From Steinernema hermaphroditum (lineage: Eukaryota > Nematoda > Chromadorea > Rhabditida > Steinernematidae), in the NCBI GenBank assembly GCA_030435675.1, contig CM059621.1, positions 5,890,001 to 5,954,000 on the forward strand: DNA of 64,000 bases. The letters run 5' to 3'. The notes beneath the pieces were generated by a model. That model was given only the letters and a program-made list of their open reading frames with translations, did no database searches and was not told the DNA's origin. Made by a program: the position numbers and the translations under genes. This document shows positions 23,241 to 35,593 of the stretch, piece after piece (position 1 is the stretch's first letter; each line of letters starts with the position of its first letter).

Positions 23241-24232
23241 AGACTATACGTTTGGCCTTCCTTTCCAACCTTAATCGTACGAATACAGTAATATTGCCTG
23301 TCAGCAAATAACATGCCTTTGTAATAAATAGGTTTTAATGACATTGGAGCGGTAAAGGTCTGCAGAAAGGGTCCATGATGATTATCCCCGTGTGATCGTG
23401 CTTTTAATTGTCACCATATTTCGAATGTTGCGAAGTCTGCCGATTCTGTGGAAATATAGGTCACGACTAAAGAACTGCACATCTTACACGAAACCACTCT
23501 AAAGAGAAAGTAGAAAAAACACAAATTCAGGATTTCTATGAGCGAGCCTCATGTCAATCGCAATCAACCGTAACATGAATGTACCGTAATCAGCAGAATG
23601 CTGCCCTGTACCTCTTTAAATTGCGCACCCATAATCTACTCGGATTCAATACCAGACCTAAGACTCAATAGACACATGAGACCTCATTAGGATATTAGCT
23701 GTTACCTCTTACGCGCTTTTTTAATTACGTCGAAAACGTTGAAAAGTTTGACAACCTTTTGGAAAGACAGACCTTAAAGAATTCGCGGAAAATTACAAAT
23801 CATATCGAAGCCTTCGAATATTCGATATGAGGATTTATGTGTTCAACAGCCCTGTCAAAAATAAAGCATTATTTTGATTCAAGGCCACTTTTTCAAAAAA
23901 GCCTCTTTTTCGAAATGATGGACATCTAGGGCCTCATTGTCTCATTAGGACAATAATAAATGATAACTAAAGGCACCCCGTCATATCAGAGCACAAGAAC
24001 GGTAAAGGTCATTTGCGATTTTTCGCCAGACGATAGACACGTCGGAGCAGACACCTTTTAGGAATTTCGTTCCGTAATTACGTCTCAAGTCCACTGGTTA
24101 AGAGTGCACAAAAATCTCTAATGGAGGTGCGGTACCGGGTCCGCCTGATGTTTTTTTTGCCACATGTTGACCTAGTTTGTTGTATATAAACACACGCTAC
24201 CCGAGTGACAAGCATCATCTGACTCGCTTGTG
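23241..24232. other. Intergenic, no gene seen
   Basis: No supported gene. TGTATATAAACA at 24181-24192, about 45 bp before the next ATG, is a probable TATA box for the glycine-rich peptide gene at 24233. Confidence 0.5.
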
Positions 24233-24548
24233 ATGTTTAAGGCAACGCTTTGGATTCTTCTTGTTCTCGTCCTGATTGCCAGCGCTTTCGCCTGCACTCC
24301 ACTGGCCCAGCAAAGTAAGTGCTTAGTTGAATGCATCCTATCCGAGCTACTCGCTTACAGATGATGGGGCCGCAGCCGGTGGTGGTGCAGGAGGTGGTGC
24401 TGGAAATGGAGGAGGTGCTGGAAATGATGCTGGAAATGGAGGAGGTGCTGGAAATGATGCTGGAAATGGAGGAGGTGCTGGAAATGATGCTGGAAATGGA
24501 GGAGGTGCTGGAAATGATGCTGGAAATGGAGGAGGTGCTATGCCCTAG
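24233..24548 (+). CDS. Secreted glycine-rich peptide with 10-residue repeats
   Basis: Exons 24233-24314 and 24361-24548 (phase 1, 46-bp intron) give 89 residues. Signal peptide MFKATLWILLVLVLIASAFA is followed by CTPLAQQ, then four near-identical copies of a 10-residue unit (GNGGGAGNDA) encoded by an exact 30-bp DNA repeat at about 24411-24540, ending AMP. The exact DNA identity shows recent repeat expansion. Shares its N-terminal plan and intron with the gene at 22997. Probably a secreted cuticle or defence peptide; function inferred only. Confidence 0.75.
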
Positions 24549-24861
24549 CAAGTGGAAAGTGTGACTATGTTTATGTATTGACCTTCTCTCCCTTTCGACA
24601 TTAAATAATTATCTATTGAGAATCCTGTTTAAAGCAAGGAAAGAAAAAAACAAAAATCACTTTATTGGAACTTGATATGCCAGTTTAGAGGATCACCGGA
24701 TACAGTAACATCACCAGTAAATGCATTAAATAGGGTCGAAACAAGAGAAGAGACACTGAGAAAAAGAACGAATTGCATTAGCACCGACAACTCTCTCTTC
24801 TCTTAGGTTCGACCGGAATTAACGAAAATGAGATCAACAAGGAAATTATGAATAAATGGTG
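24549..24861. other. Intergenic, no gene seen
   Basis: About 310 bp between convergent genes. Nothing beyond probable 3' untranslated sequence of both neighbours. Confidence 0.5.
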
Positions 24862-26660
24862 TCAAGAAATGACACAAACAGTCGAGGACTTCGCGTCCTT
24901 CTTGGCTGTCGACGAATCGCGCACCTTCGCAAGGGCCCCCAATCGTCGTCTGCTTGGCTTTGCCGTCGCTGGACGGTTTATAGCTCTGACAAGGGATTCG
25001 AAGAAGTCGGTAGTGGCGGTAAAGTTGTTGAACGAGAAGGATCGGAATTCGCATTTGGGGCCGAATTGGAGAGCCAGATCTTCGCCCTAAAGATCAAGTA
25101 TTCACCAAAGATTCTCAATAAAACGAGCAGTACCTGCTGCCTAGTTATCCGTCCCATCTCCTCGATGTTTCTGATCTGATCCATGGAACGTCGCCTCTTC
25201 ATAGCTGTGGTTCTTACGGGGTGAGGAGTCTCCGATTCGTACCCTTCGGAAATCGACGTGGCACCACCGGAACTCTCCTCATCGTCGTCTTCGTGCTCGT
25301 ACACATCATCTTCGTTGCAGAGGAGTTTCACCGGCGGCTGGAAATGACGAGTATTAGTTGTTATCTCCACGTCACTTTCTCTTTTGTGTCGACGCCGTTA
25401 TGTGAGGGAACGCTTTGAGTGGTGGAGGAGATAACAAAAGGAAAGTGTGGATTGCACTTAATACTTTGGATTGTACTCTGTAGCACGAATCTTGCAAATT
25501 TGTGCTAAGCACAACACAAAAAGTACAATGGATATACAGAAAATCTTCTCCCATTTTTTGGAATGCAACTTTTATGTATTGGTGCTTGGTTCGGTGATGC
25601 CTCTTTCAGGGTTTATGATGGGTGTGACGGTTCCGTTCTGTGGTCATGTTTACACAGTGCAAGAATAATGATGTTAAGTGCAAACTGCACTTTTTTATTA
25701 CTTTATAGCGCATCTGAGATTGCGGTTGATAAAAATAGCATGCATGTAGATCGCTTGATGGCTAGAACCACACTAATCATCTGCTTTCTTAATAATGCGG
25801 TTGAAAGGCAACCTAAAAAGCAGTCCAGTTACGCTTGGCTTCTTTTTGTACTATGCGTTTAGCGGGATTTTACAGCCGCTTTTCAATCTATGCAGACCTG
25901 ATCACCCATGCTTTCTGAGCGTAGAGTCCTATAGTGGCGACTCTAAAGAGATATGAATAATTTATTTTCTGTGCTCACTAGTCACTTTCCTTATCTGTGA
26001 ACTCAAACGAACATTCGATTCTCGCTTGTGTTTATATCGATAAGAATTTTTGCACGATTGTATTAGCAGTGCTATTTTAGGAAACGTTTACAGTCCGACA
26101 CTACACTCTTCACTTTCCGTCCTTCGGGGTATTCCCCATCGAGAAATTTCCGCTATCGCTTTCATAAACCCCACGTTTCCCCTTCGCTTTTCCGTCGGCG
26201 TCAGTCGCGTGCTTATCACACCACACCATTCAAACGATCAAGAAGGCAAACACCAAAAACCTACAAATTTCCCATGCTTCCTGAGTTTGAAGTCCTCCAA
26301 CAGTGGCAACACCTGATTGAACGACTCAGCGTTCGACGCCGCGTACGTGAGAATTACAGCTTCCGCCTTCCTTATGCCCATCTCGCGAGCTCCTGTGTGC
26401 TCCATTCCCGTGTCCGTCAGCTCGATGACGTACTCTTGGCCGTCGACACGCACCGTCAGGTAGTAAACGTCGGAGTAGGCGACGTGACGCTCGCATTTCT
26501 CCGATGCGTTTTTGAGTTTTTCGAACTGCAAGCGGAGGCAAGTTAGGCAAACACGAGGTGGTGAACCTACGAGGATTTGTTTGTCATGCGAACCAAGAAA
26601 CATCACTTTGAATTCCGGAGGTGCCGCGGCAGCCGGTGCTGTGGGACCTTCTTCTGACAT
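24862..26660 (-). CDS. Atypical Ras-like small GTPase with CAAX motif
   Basis: Exons 26660-26571, 26525-26265, 25337-25134 and 25086-24862, all phase 0, give 259 residues. Ras fold landmarks: FKVMFLGS (strand 1, residues 17-24), VIELTDTG (switch II start, 63-70), IRKAEAVILTYAASNAESF (81-99), N125-x2-D128 in LLCNEDD (G4 position), then EDLALQFGPKCEF and SLVRAIN (last helix), and a C-terminal CVIS prenylation box preceded by a basic stretch. The P-loop is degenerate: GSHDKQIL in place of G-x4-GKS, and DTAG is DTGM, so nucleotide binding may be lost. About 50 residues, acidic and serine-rich, are inserted between G4 and the last helix. Intron 2 is 927 bp, far above the 40-50 bp norm here. Membrane-anchored signalling protein; partners unknown. 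Confidence 0.78.
25338..26264 (-). other. Large intron of the Ras-like gene
   Basis: The 927-bp intron between exons 2 and 3. It begins GTAGGT and ends ATTTCCAG on the minus strand. I see no nested gene or transposon; its length suggests regulatory content or an eroded insertion. Confidence 0.55.
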
Positions 26661-27848
26661 CGTGTTTGTCTGGAACGAACGAAAAATGAACATAAACGAA
26701 TGGGTGCGAATTAACGGGTAGCTCAAAGGCACGCAGCTGACATAGGCACGAGAAGAAAGGAGATTTCCGATTAGATTAGTGCTCGCATGCTTGCCCCTTT
26801 CGTGAATTCCCATAATCGATTTAATTAAATCCCAACCTATTTAATTGTTCTGTTTACGTCAATGCCGAGAAATATTTACACCGTTCGGCCTCTGATTTAC
26901 ATCCCTCGCAGGAAAGTAGTCTACTTTATGAGATTCTGACGCAAGATTCTATGTCGGTTCTAAAAGTGGATACTTTAGGAATTGTTGATAGAAGTAATTA
27001 CAGGATTGAGTTTGACGAGAAAATTGCCGACGGCTGAACTACAACCCATAATCACATGACTCTCGCCCTTTTCGGGTAATCGGAGTTCTGACTAGCGTCA
27101 TGTTTACGTAACAGAAACTGCGCAAAGCCAAACAATTATACGAAGGACTAAGACAAAAGCTTAGCTAACGCCAAATTCAAAAGTATAATTTTTGAAATAT
27201 TGCAATGGAAGATGCGACATGGAACAGTCCATCGGTGGAGTCTGAGACGTGAATGGGCAGTGTTTCAATGTATGCCCTAAAAGTTGAAGAATCTTTCAAA
27301 AAATACTCATGAATGCACCACACAGATCCTTAATTCGCATACCCCTAGTTCCCCTAAACTCCTTTAAGATGTCGCAATCTTCGTTTGATAAAAGACTACA
27401 GTATCCCATTCCACTGGAAGGACAGTTTAAACTCAAATGATAGCTCACCGGCTGCTCATAAAAGACACTTTATAGCGTTACAGTAATTTTAGGGCATGCC
27501 TCATGTCCGCCGGTGTCAACAGAAAGTCATGCGCTGTTATCAAAAAGTTCAAAACAGAGAACTAAACAGAAAAATACAGTGATAACACGATGTTTTCAGG
27601 AAGCCGATTGTTGACAGAAATTTACAAAATAGTCAAAAAACACAAAACAACATAGGAAATATTTGCTTCATTAATCAGAACGTCTCTACGGGCGGTCGAA
27701 ATGTCACCGAACACTCAAAATATCTTCCGTCTGTTCAACGAACAAACAATGGCCTTAGCGACAAAATGGCGTTACTCTAAGGACCGGCCAACTCGGCGGC
27801 GTCGCGGAAACTGCTAATTGGCATGCGGCGCCTCGCTTACCACTCGAA

Positions 27849-27863
27849 GTTACCTATGGCAAC
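27849..27863. promoter_or_regulatory. Candidate RFX/DAF-19 X-box
   Basis: GTTACCTATGGCAAC is an imperfect palindrome (half-sites GTTACC and GGCAAC around TAT) that fits the X-box bound by RFX factors, which in nematodes drive ciliary genes. It lies in a GC-rich island about 1.2 kb upstream of the Ras-like gene. The distance is larger than for typical worm X-boxes, and the spacer is 3 bp rather than 2. Confidence 0.35.
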
Positions 27864-30800
27864 AGCAATGAGGGAAACTTGGCCGGCAAGGACAGCTGCG
27901 CCCCGAGGCGTTCGCTCCGGGAACCAGAGTCCACTCTCCTGCGACAATAACATATCCCGTGCTGGGAATTGCGCACCGCTGAAATCCCACATAGCTGGCG
28001 CAGATTAATTTCGGCGGCTTCCCGACGACAGCCAAGCACCGAGTGACCCGAGCGGTTCATTAGAGGGCGACGCGAATGTGACACGTGTGTGACGGACACA
28101 GGTGATTGTGGAGTTTGTTCGGAGGAGGGGCGAAGGGAAGTGAAAGGGACACTTTTAAATAGGGACGGTTATCAGTTACTGTAGTCGGGGATGGAGTATG
28201 TAAATAAAGGGTGCGAAAAAGTGGGAAACCAAAAGTCAAAAGTGAGGAAGACCAACACTCGAAGATGTCGTTTGGACAGTGCGTCAACGCTTGATTGAAA
28301 TAGCCACTGTTTTGACTCCTAAGGATTCAAGTGCAGCTCCTGAGTTGTCTTCCTCTTAAAAAGGCTTCTGCTCAGGTGAGCCAATCAGAATAGGTAACTA
28401 AAGCATGAAAGGCGGAAGCGAAAGCCATGTTAGTTTTAAAGTTCTTTCTTGTCGGCGGATGTTTAAATGAATCAGCTAAGAAGCGATCATTTAAATAGGA
28501 ACCGAGGCGCAAAATTTTGACAATACGAGCGAAAAGGCGAACAAATGTGTCTGAACGAGACGTTTCCGGAGGTGATGACGCCACAGCGATGACAGTCACA
28601 CCACCGGAATTCTGTTGAAATTTGAATGCCAACCACGGAGAGATGGTAAATTAAAGCACTGAAAAGAATATCGCCTTTCGTTCCTGGTCACCTACTTCCG
28701 TGCCTTGTTTCAGTGGAGCATGAATGATTGTATGTCACTATTACTAAATATACGTTCAAAAAACAAGGTCTAATTCCCTGCGTTGGGAAGTCAAACATAA
28801 GAATATGATGTGGAAGTTCATATTTTCCGTCGGCTTGTCCATGTTTTGCTTTTTTTAATTAAAAGAAAGAGAAACCATGTAGTGTTTATAATTGTGCGCT
28901 CATGCAAAGCAATTAGCGTCGTGGGACATAGTAAGACGTCGTAGAGCATAGGTATGTGGACGAAAAACACAAGAAAAAAGAAAAGTTATACAAAGTTGGA
29001 AGATAAGTCTATCAAATATGATAACAGAAAAATCACACCTACACCCTAAGGTGACCCAAGAAAGGGTGTCTAGATAGACGTCTGGAATGTCATTTTTGTG
29101 GTGATCCAAGCGGGAGACCGGTCGGAAAATGTAAGCATGTAAAACAGCGACCGGTCGCACGGGTCTGAACTTCTGAATGTCTTTCTAGACTTCTGTCTAG
29201 TTGTCCTTTTACAGGTCATCCTAGGAATTTACGAATTTATTTGAGGATATTGTGAACATGATGGCATTAGGCGGTAGGCGGGGACCAGAAATACGGATTT
29301 ATGCATAAATGCACCCGTACACAGTCCGTGTTATACAGCCAAATGTTGACGGTATGACCAGAATCAATATGTTTTCAATTATCTCCACATTTCTGAAAAC
29401 TGAAAGATTTATATTTTCTTGATATCGGATGGTTCTCAAATGATTGACGAACACTGAGGTAGCATGCAGTAAGACAATAAAAAATCTTTGGTTATTTTAC
29501 GTTTACGTTTACGCGTAAGCCACATTATGTAATGGTAAGGTTGAACATGGTTCCTATACAATTGGCTCGGAAATAAACATGAAAACAATATTGAATTAGC
29601 CGTTTCTAAGCGTGAGAGCTTTTCCACCAACAATGTGAACTGAAAATCATTGGCAAAAGAATAAAAAAAGCAATATTTCACGATTTCTACGGGTATACAA
29701 ACAAAAGATTTCGTAAAATTAAACCACATGTTTTTGCCCGATAACTCCCCAAAAAACAGCAATCAAAGCCGCACAGTAGATGGCCAAGAAGCTCGTCAAA
29801 TCACATAATAGTCGTCGTTGTTTGTTTAAGAGTTACCCGGAAGAGATCAAGAACTATCGCACCTAAAAGTACAAAAGGCACGTGTGGATGTGCACGGCGG
29901 CGAAATATAAATTTTGGAAAACGAAAAACGAAGGAAAGCGAAAGCGGGCCGTCGGGTTGCTCGGACGATCGCGTCGCGAAGCACAAGAGCACTGTGTTGA
30001 CTTTGCGAGAGTGCCGCGACTGGCGATGATGATAAGGCGGTTGTCATGCGTGCGCAGCCGATAGCGCCGTAAAAAAGCGCCGTTTTGAGGAGGCGCCTCG
30101 GGTGAACCTCTTAGTCATTGTCAGGAAAAAAAAGCTGATAGGCAAATGGCGCTGATGCGAGCATACGGCGCGAAAAATGACGAATCCGGTGAGTCAATTT
30201 TTCTTGATATGTAAGATCAGACAGCGCATGGAGTGACGGCTGTGGAAAGAAAGGTTTATTGGGGTTGTGAAGGCCTTAGAGCAAACAGTGACTACATGCT
30301 GTAGTTTGAAATCATGTTCAGCAGTGAAACTATAGGGGTTCTCTAGAATGATGGTATCAGTAGGATCAAAACACAGCACCAACCGGACCTGGCAGTGCCA
30401 AACGTTAAAAGCTAAGAGGCTATTATTGGATCTGGTTGTTAGGTGCTGTCGTGCGTTAAACAAAGCTTCACGCGAATCTCAAAGCTCAAAAACCAAGGGG
30501 AAAACCTATGAAATGCAGAAATACTAAATTCTACGGGTTTGTGACTGTCCCAAGCTGAAAATTCACAAGTATTGAGTAATATCTGTCATCCCGTCTTCTG
30601 AAAATGAGCGACAGACCGTAACTGCCGGATCGTTACAACCCACTATATGGGTACATTCTGCGACGATAATCAAGCGTATATAAGTTCACAAAAGTATGCC
30701 AAGAGCCAGAATCTTGCTAGCAACCAAAGTTCGAAAATTGTCCATTCACTACTTGAATCTTGTTGTTAGGGCTGACTGCCAAAGGGTTCAACGCTCAAAA

Positions 30801-33800
30801 GCCGAGAGCAATATTATACGTGTGACATAAAAGGTCCATCTTCGGGTCTTCAAAAATTGTCTAAAAATGAGTTCTGATTATGGTGCACGTCTCCCATTTC
30901 ATGCTATCCTGAAATTTTTGTCTTTGTCACAGCCTTTCAAAGCCAACAAATAACAAATTGATACAAGGGTACATGCAGCAAATTTACGTATCGTAACCTC
31001 AAACCACAGGAAAAATAGCGGGAATATTGCTGCGCGCTGTCATTCGATGTGGCACTGAATCTTCGCCTCCAGACGCCTTTGTTATTGGGATCAGCCACCA
31101 AGCTAAACAAGATAAAATCACTTTAACGGTACATATTAAGAGACAGGATTGACTAATGTCTCTCCCGGGAGACTGTCTCTGGTCTCAGACAGCAAACACA
31201 TTCTAAGAAAAAAAGCGCCTAGCGACAATGCCACAAGGCGGCGGTTGGTGTCACGTTTCCCATGCGCAAACAGGACGTTGTTCATCTCAGGGCGCATGTT
31301 TGCACTCGGAGCCTTATCCACCGATAGGCTTCATAAATAATGGCCCTTCGACGCTGTGAAATTTCCTTGTGATAAAGCGAGAGTGTGAGGGACGGATTAC
31401 GCGGACAGGCAAGGGCAAACACCGTCTCAAGTGGGCATTAAGAATCTGCGAGGATGCAAAAAATGTGAATGTTGGGTTTGCAAAATGAAGTGCGTGACAG
31501 GAGGGGGGAGGGAATTGAAATTTGCAGGAAAGTGATGGTAATCAACAGTAAGATCAAAATTTGACCTTTTTGTTCTGTGTGCGTCACCATTTTTATAAGA
31601 TCACCAAATATTGGATTTGGCCAAAAATAGGAAAGAAATCTGTTCACTGACAAACAAGCGAACAAGACCACCTCTCCCGGAGAATTCGCATGTTTACGTC
31701 AGCGAGCTCGTGGACAGTCGTAAAAGGGAATCAAGATATTGGCGATGAGATGTTTGTCCAGCAATTCTGTATATATGAATTGAGCACAGGGGACAGCGTT
31801 GCCCATAGTAAACTGGATTGCTAGAAGAACCATTGAATAGGGGAAGTCAACAAGATAATATCGAGGAAGAGTTCGTTAAAAAATCTTTCACCATATAAGG
31901 ACCGAAGACTACCTAAGGAACAACGGTTCATTTGGCACCGTTATTTTGGCGAAAACGATCAAGTGTACTGCCATCTGTCAACACAAGTATAATATTGCAG
32001 AACCGGCAAAAGTGCACTTTCCGAATACCCTCTTTCTTTCAGAGACGTCGCTGATCGAGGTTTCAATGTTTACTGAGTCGCGAGAACTCTCCACTTCAAC
32101 ATTTCCTATTGTTAGTTAAGGCCGTGATGTGGTCTTAGGGTTAAAGGTTACGCAACGTCGTCGGACACACCTTTGACACAACTAACTCTCTCTACTTTTG
32201 ATGCATTTTTGCTATTTATCATGTTCTTAACGGCAGCGATAAAACTACACTCAGAAACAGAGCCGTCAGGCGATCATCATGTGTTCGATTGTTTGCTTAG
32301 GCGCTTGTGTTCTCGCACTTTATCGTGCATCGCCCATTCTTTCCTTAAGCGAAGTTGTGCGGGAATAAGCAATAATAAGAAGCTATCATCAGCAGATAAA
32401 TCTGAAAATTGAACTCTTTGACATCCAATAAAGATCAAGGATTGTCTTCTTAGCTTGACTGAAAAGACCACAACTTTTGAATTTTTAACTCAACTGGACA
32501 ACTGCCAGCTGCTTTAGTAATCCAACAACGTCATTGCTGTTGCTAGGCCGCCCAAACTTAGACGCGGCATTCTTTCGACTTGTGATCATGTATTTCACAA
32601 TGCACCACAGAACATTGTGTCGACAAACATAAACTACACGAACACTTCGAATACCTTCCTTTCAAAAGACTCTTAGTTGAGTTTGTTTAACTTCGCGACC
32701 TCTCGACCTTTGACGTTTCCTTTTGTCCGAAAGGCAGTTCCTTGGGAGGGGAATTAGAGAACTTGAGAGAAGAATTTTAGTAGTCTTTTGTGTTTGTCTT
32801 CTAGTATGGTATCAACGAGAAAATGAGTAAATATACAGTCGCGTAGTTGTTGCCTAAGAAATATCCTTGAAATTCGAAGGGAATGTGGGAATTAGTGGGC
32901 ATACGATCCTATACAATGAGATTATTTAGCAAAAGCGTAGTTAAAAATAGCTCGGACTAACTGGATCTTTGGACACGGAGCTTAAAACACGGCACTTGGA
33001 AGAAGAGCACCTGTAACTAAATGGGAGGACATCACAAAGCCGATCACCGACCGACAACTTGCAAACCCATGAGATGTACATTTGCGCGAGATTTACATTC
33101 TCGAAGTATTTATTTGACATTTGCGCGCCGGTGTCCGATGCGCTAACGTCGGCGAGTTGTCCATCAGTGAGTTGTAGGCCGGCGAGTTGGTAGGTACCGA
33201 TGGGGGTGATGTGGCTTATTTAAAAAATAAGTGGGATATATTTTGAAATATTTTCAACCGATAGCCACCCGCGATTCAAGCTAATTACTGGATTATATGG
33301 ATATGATGCTTTTTTGAAACATAACGGAATAATGATGACTAATCATAGACAAGGAAAGACGTCGGCTGCTCATACATATAAGAGGTAAGCTGTGGATATG
33401 TGGACAAGTAGCGTAAAACACGGCCTTTGGAATAAGGGAAGAGCACCTGCGAGCATACAAGGGATATGCTTTATTTCCCAAATAATTTAAATAAATAAAT
33501 GAGAGGTAATATTTTGAAACGCTACACTTTCCACAGGACATGACGGTCATTAAAGACACGCTATGAAAAATTATAAGCAGGAAAGAAATAATCCAAATCC
33601 GCTCACAAGTAAGTAATGCCCAACTCTAAGAACGCATGCGCACAAGCAGTTGTCCGAAAACTCGTTCTTGTGTGTGACTCAGTGGTCAAGCAGGTTTTTC
33701 ACGGAACATGCTTGATGTTCGCTTTTGGACGACGACGATGACGACGCACGCAGTCAAAATCGCCTTATGGAGAAAAACAGCAAACGTTGAAAAGATACGG

Positions 33801-34377
33801 GACAACATTAACTGAAGGTCAATATTTATGTTTTCCATTATATCCTTTCGAGGAGTAAATAAAAGATTTGACACAAATAAGGAGAAGCGACTTTTTTTGG
33901 ACTATTTGAAAATGCACCCGTCCGGAAAGTATGTGAAAACAGTTCATAAGGATTGTGTAAACAATGAATACAGATCAAGAGAACATTCCCATAGGAATGA
34001 AGCGTTGAAATAAACAAGGTTATTCGTTCATGAAATACTTGTCTGGTGTATCATCACAATGCATCACAAAAGTCAGTTTCCAAATTAAGCTGAAGCTCGC
34101 TGTATAGTCCAAGTTCGCGCCGTCGTGTGTGCCATCGCTGTCTTTTTGTGCTTATAAATCGTCGGCGCAATGCGTACTGGAAAAATGTCGCTATTCGGTA
34201 GGATAAACGGTAAACTGCCATTCTGCCCTAATTATGTGCTGGCTGTTACACACTAGTACATACAATACATAAACATAAGGCTTAAATCTGCGTAAATAAA
34301 CAGTGCGCTTAGATTGACCAGCCAGCGAAAGTCTGGCCTTCCAAATGATCTCGCCGAGCTAGCAAAACGAGACCGAA

Positions 34378-34640
34378 CTGCCTTCATTCTGGCTCTCCCC
34401 TAAGCAAGCATAGGGTTGAAATTACATAAGCCTGCACGAAAAAAAAACAACAGTGCGATTACGTTCGCGTTTCCGCTCATGTAATGTTCCTGCTTTTGCG
34501 AACAATTTTTAGTGGAACTTCTAACCACTGTACTTGTGTTTTTGGGATAGTTAAGCTACAATTGAATTGTCGGTACAATTACAATCGAATTGTACCGATA
34601 ATTCGATTGTAACTGCCTTCATTCTGGGTTTCCCCTAATA
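34378..34640. repeat. Direct repeats flanking overlapping perfect hairpins
   Basis: CTGCCTTCATTCTGG begins at about 34380 and again at about 34613, each followed by a CCCCTAA-containing stretch. Between them TCGGTACAATT (34570-34580) pairs perfectly with AATTGTACCGA (34588-34598), and ACAATCGAATT (34581-34591) pairs perfectly with AATTCGATTGT (34600-34610). The two hairpins are mutually exclusive. Confidence 0.65.
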
Positions 34641-35593
34641 AATTGTAACTATTTGTTAAGCAAACGAAAAATATAGTTCTAGCACTTATGTTTTCGCGGA
34701 AACGGGTTCTATTCGAGTGCAAGTTATTAGGATTGTTGGCAAAGCCGAAATTAATTGTTAAAAAAACTAATTGTTTTGGCACTTTTAGAACGCAGTGTAT
34801 AAGAGCTCTGAAGGAACCGAAAATCTTTAAGTGAGCTGACAGCAATAATGGTCGGTGAGCGCACAGTATTTCTATTCTGTTTTCATTCTGCCATTCATGC
34901 TTGCAAGAGTGTATGCGTTTGTCGCTAATATTGAAAAAAGTTCCGATTTTTCTCACAAAGCGCGTGTGACAGTGGTTTTTGTGTCCATTTCATGGGAACG
35001 TCAAGTTCAAATCCGCTAAATAGCAGTTCTTCGCGCTAATTGCTGTGCCATGTTATTGTACTTTTGAACTGTGCTGGATAAATCAGGCTTTCCACAAGGT
35101 GAGGCTATCAATATGGACTGGTGAAATTGGATACTTTTTATTTTGCCCCGATTGATTTTGGAATACAGGTTTGCTATCTTTATGGGCCGTACCAGATTTG
35201 CTACGTATGAACTTCATATCTGGTGAAATTGGATACCTTCATACTATGAAGGCAAATCCGCGAAAGATAGAAAGGGTCCTATGATCAGGGTCCTTTCAGT
35301 GAACCATGAAAAAGCTACGAATCTGAACCTAAGTGCTGCTTATTAGGCTAGATGATCTTCTCCTTTAAGCCACATCATGCATTAAAGTTAATTACGTCGT
35401 CTATAAAAAATAAACCACGTCTGTTCTCTGATAAAGCTGGACGTACCACACTTTTGTTTGTCATATATGACCCTATGAATGAGCAGACTTAGTATTAATC
35501 TCATTTCAGTTCCCCGACGCTGAACTTAGTTAATTTATCCGTGGGTGGAGGAAGTCTACTTGCACATACTGGTGGTTGTTTTCTAGTTCAACA

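Larger units (their letters stand above)
26661..35593. other. Gene-poor 8.9-kb interval with GC-rich islands
   Basis: No gene model could be supported; the open frames are short and lack domain or signal-peptide character. Distinct parts: a GC-rich island at about 27780-28130 containing an X-box-like palindrome (separate entry), a second at 29870-30120, duplicated phrases near 32970-33025 and 33380-33450, and overlapping inverted repeats at 34570-34610. The absence of genes over this length, compared with the rest of the window, suggests long-range regulatory DNA or non-coding RNA genes not recognisable by eye. Confidence 0.5.

Noticed and set aside
24331..24564. Glu/Met/Leu repeat protein in another frame of the 30-bp repeat
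   Set aside because: No signal peptide and no splice support; the glycine-rich frame matches the paralogue at 22997 in intron phase and ACTPLA motif.
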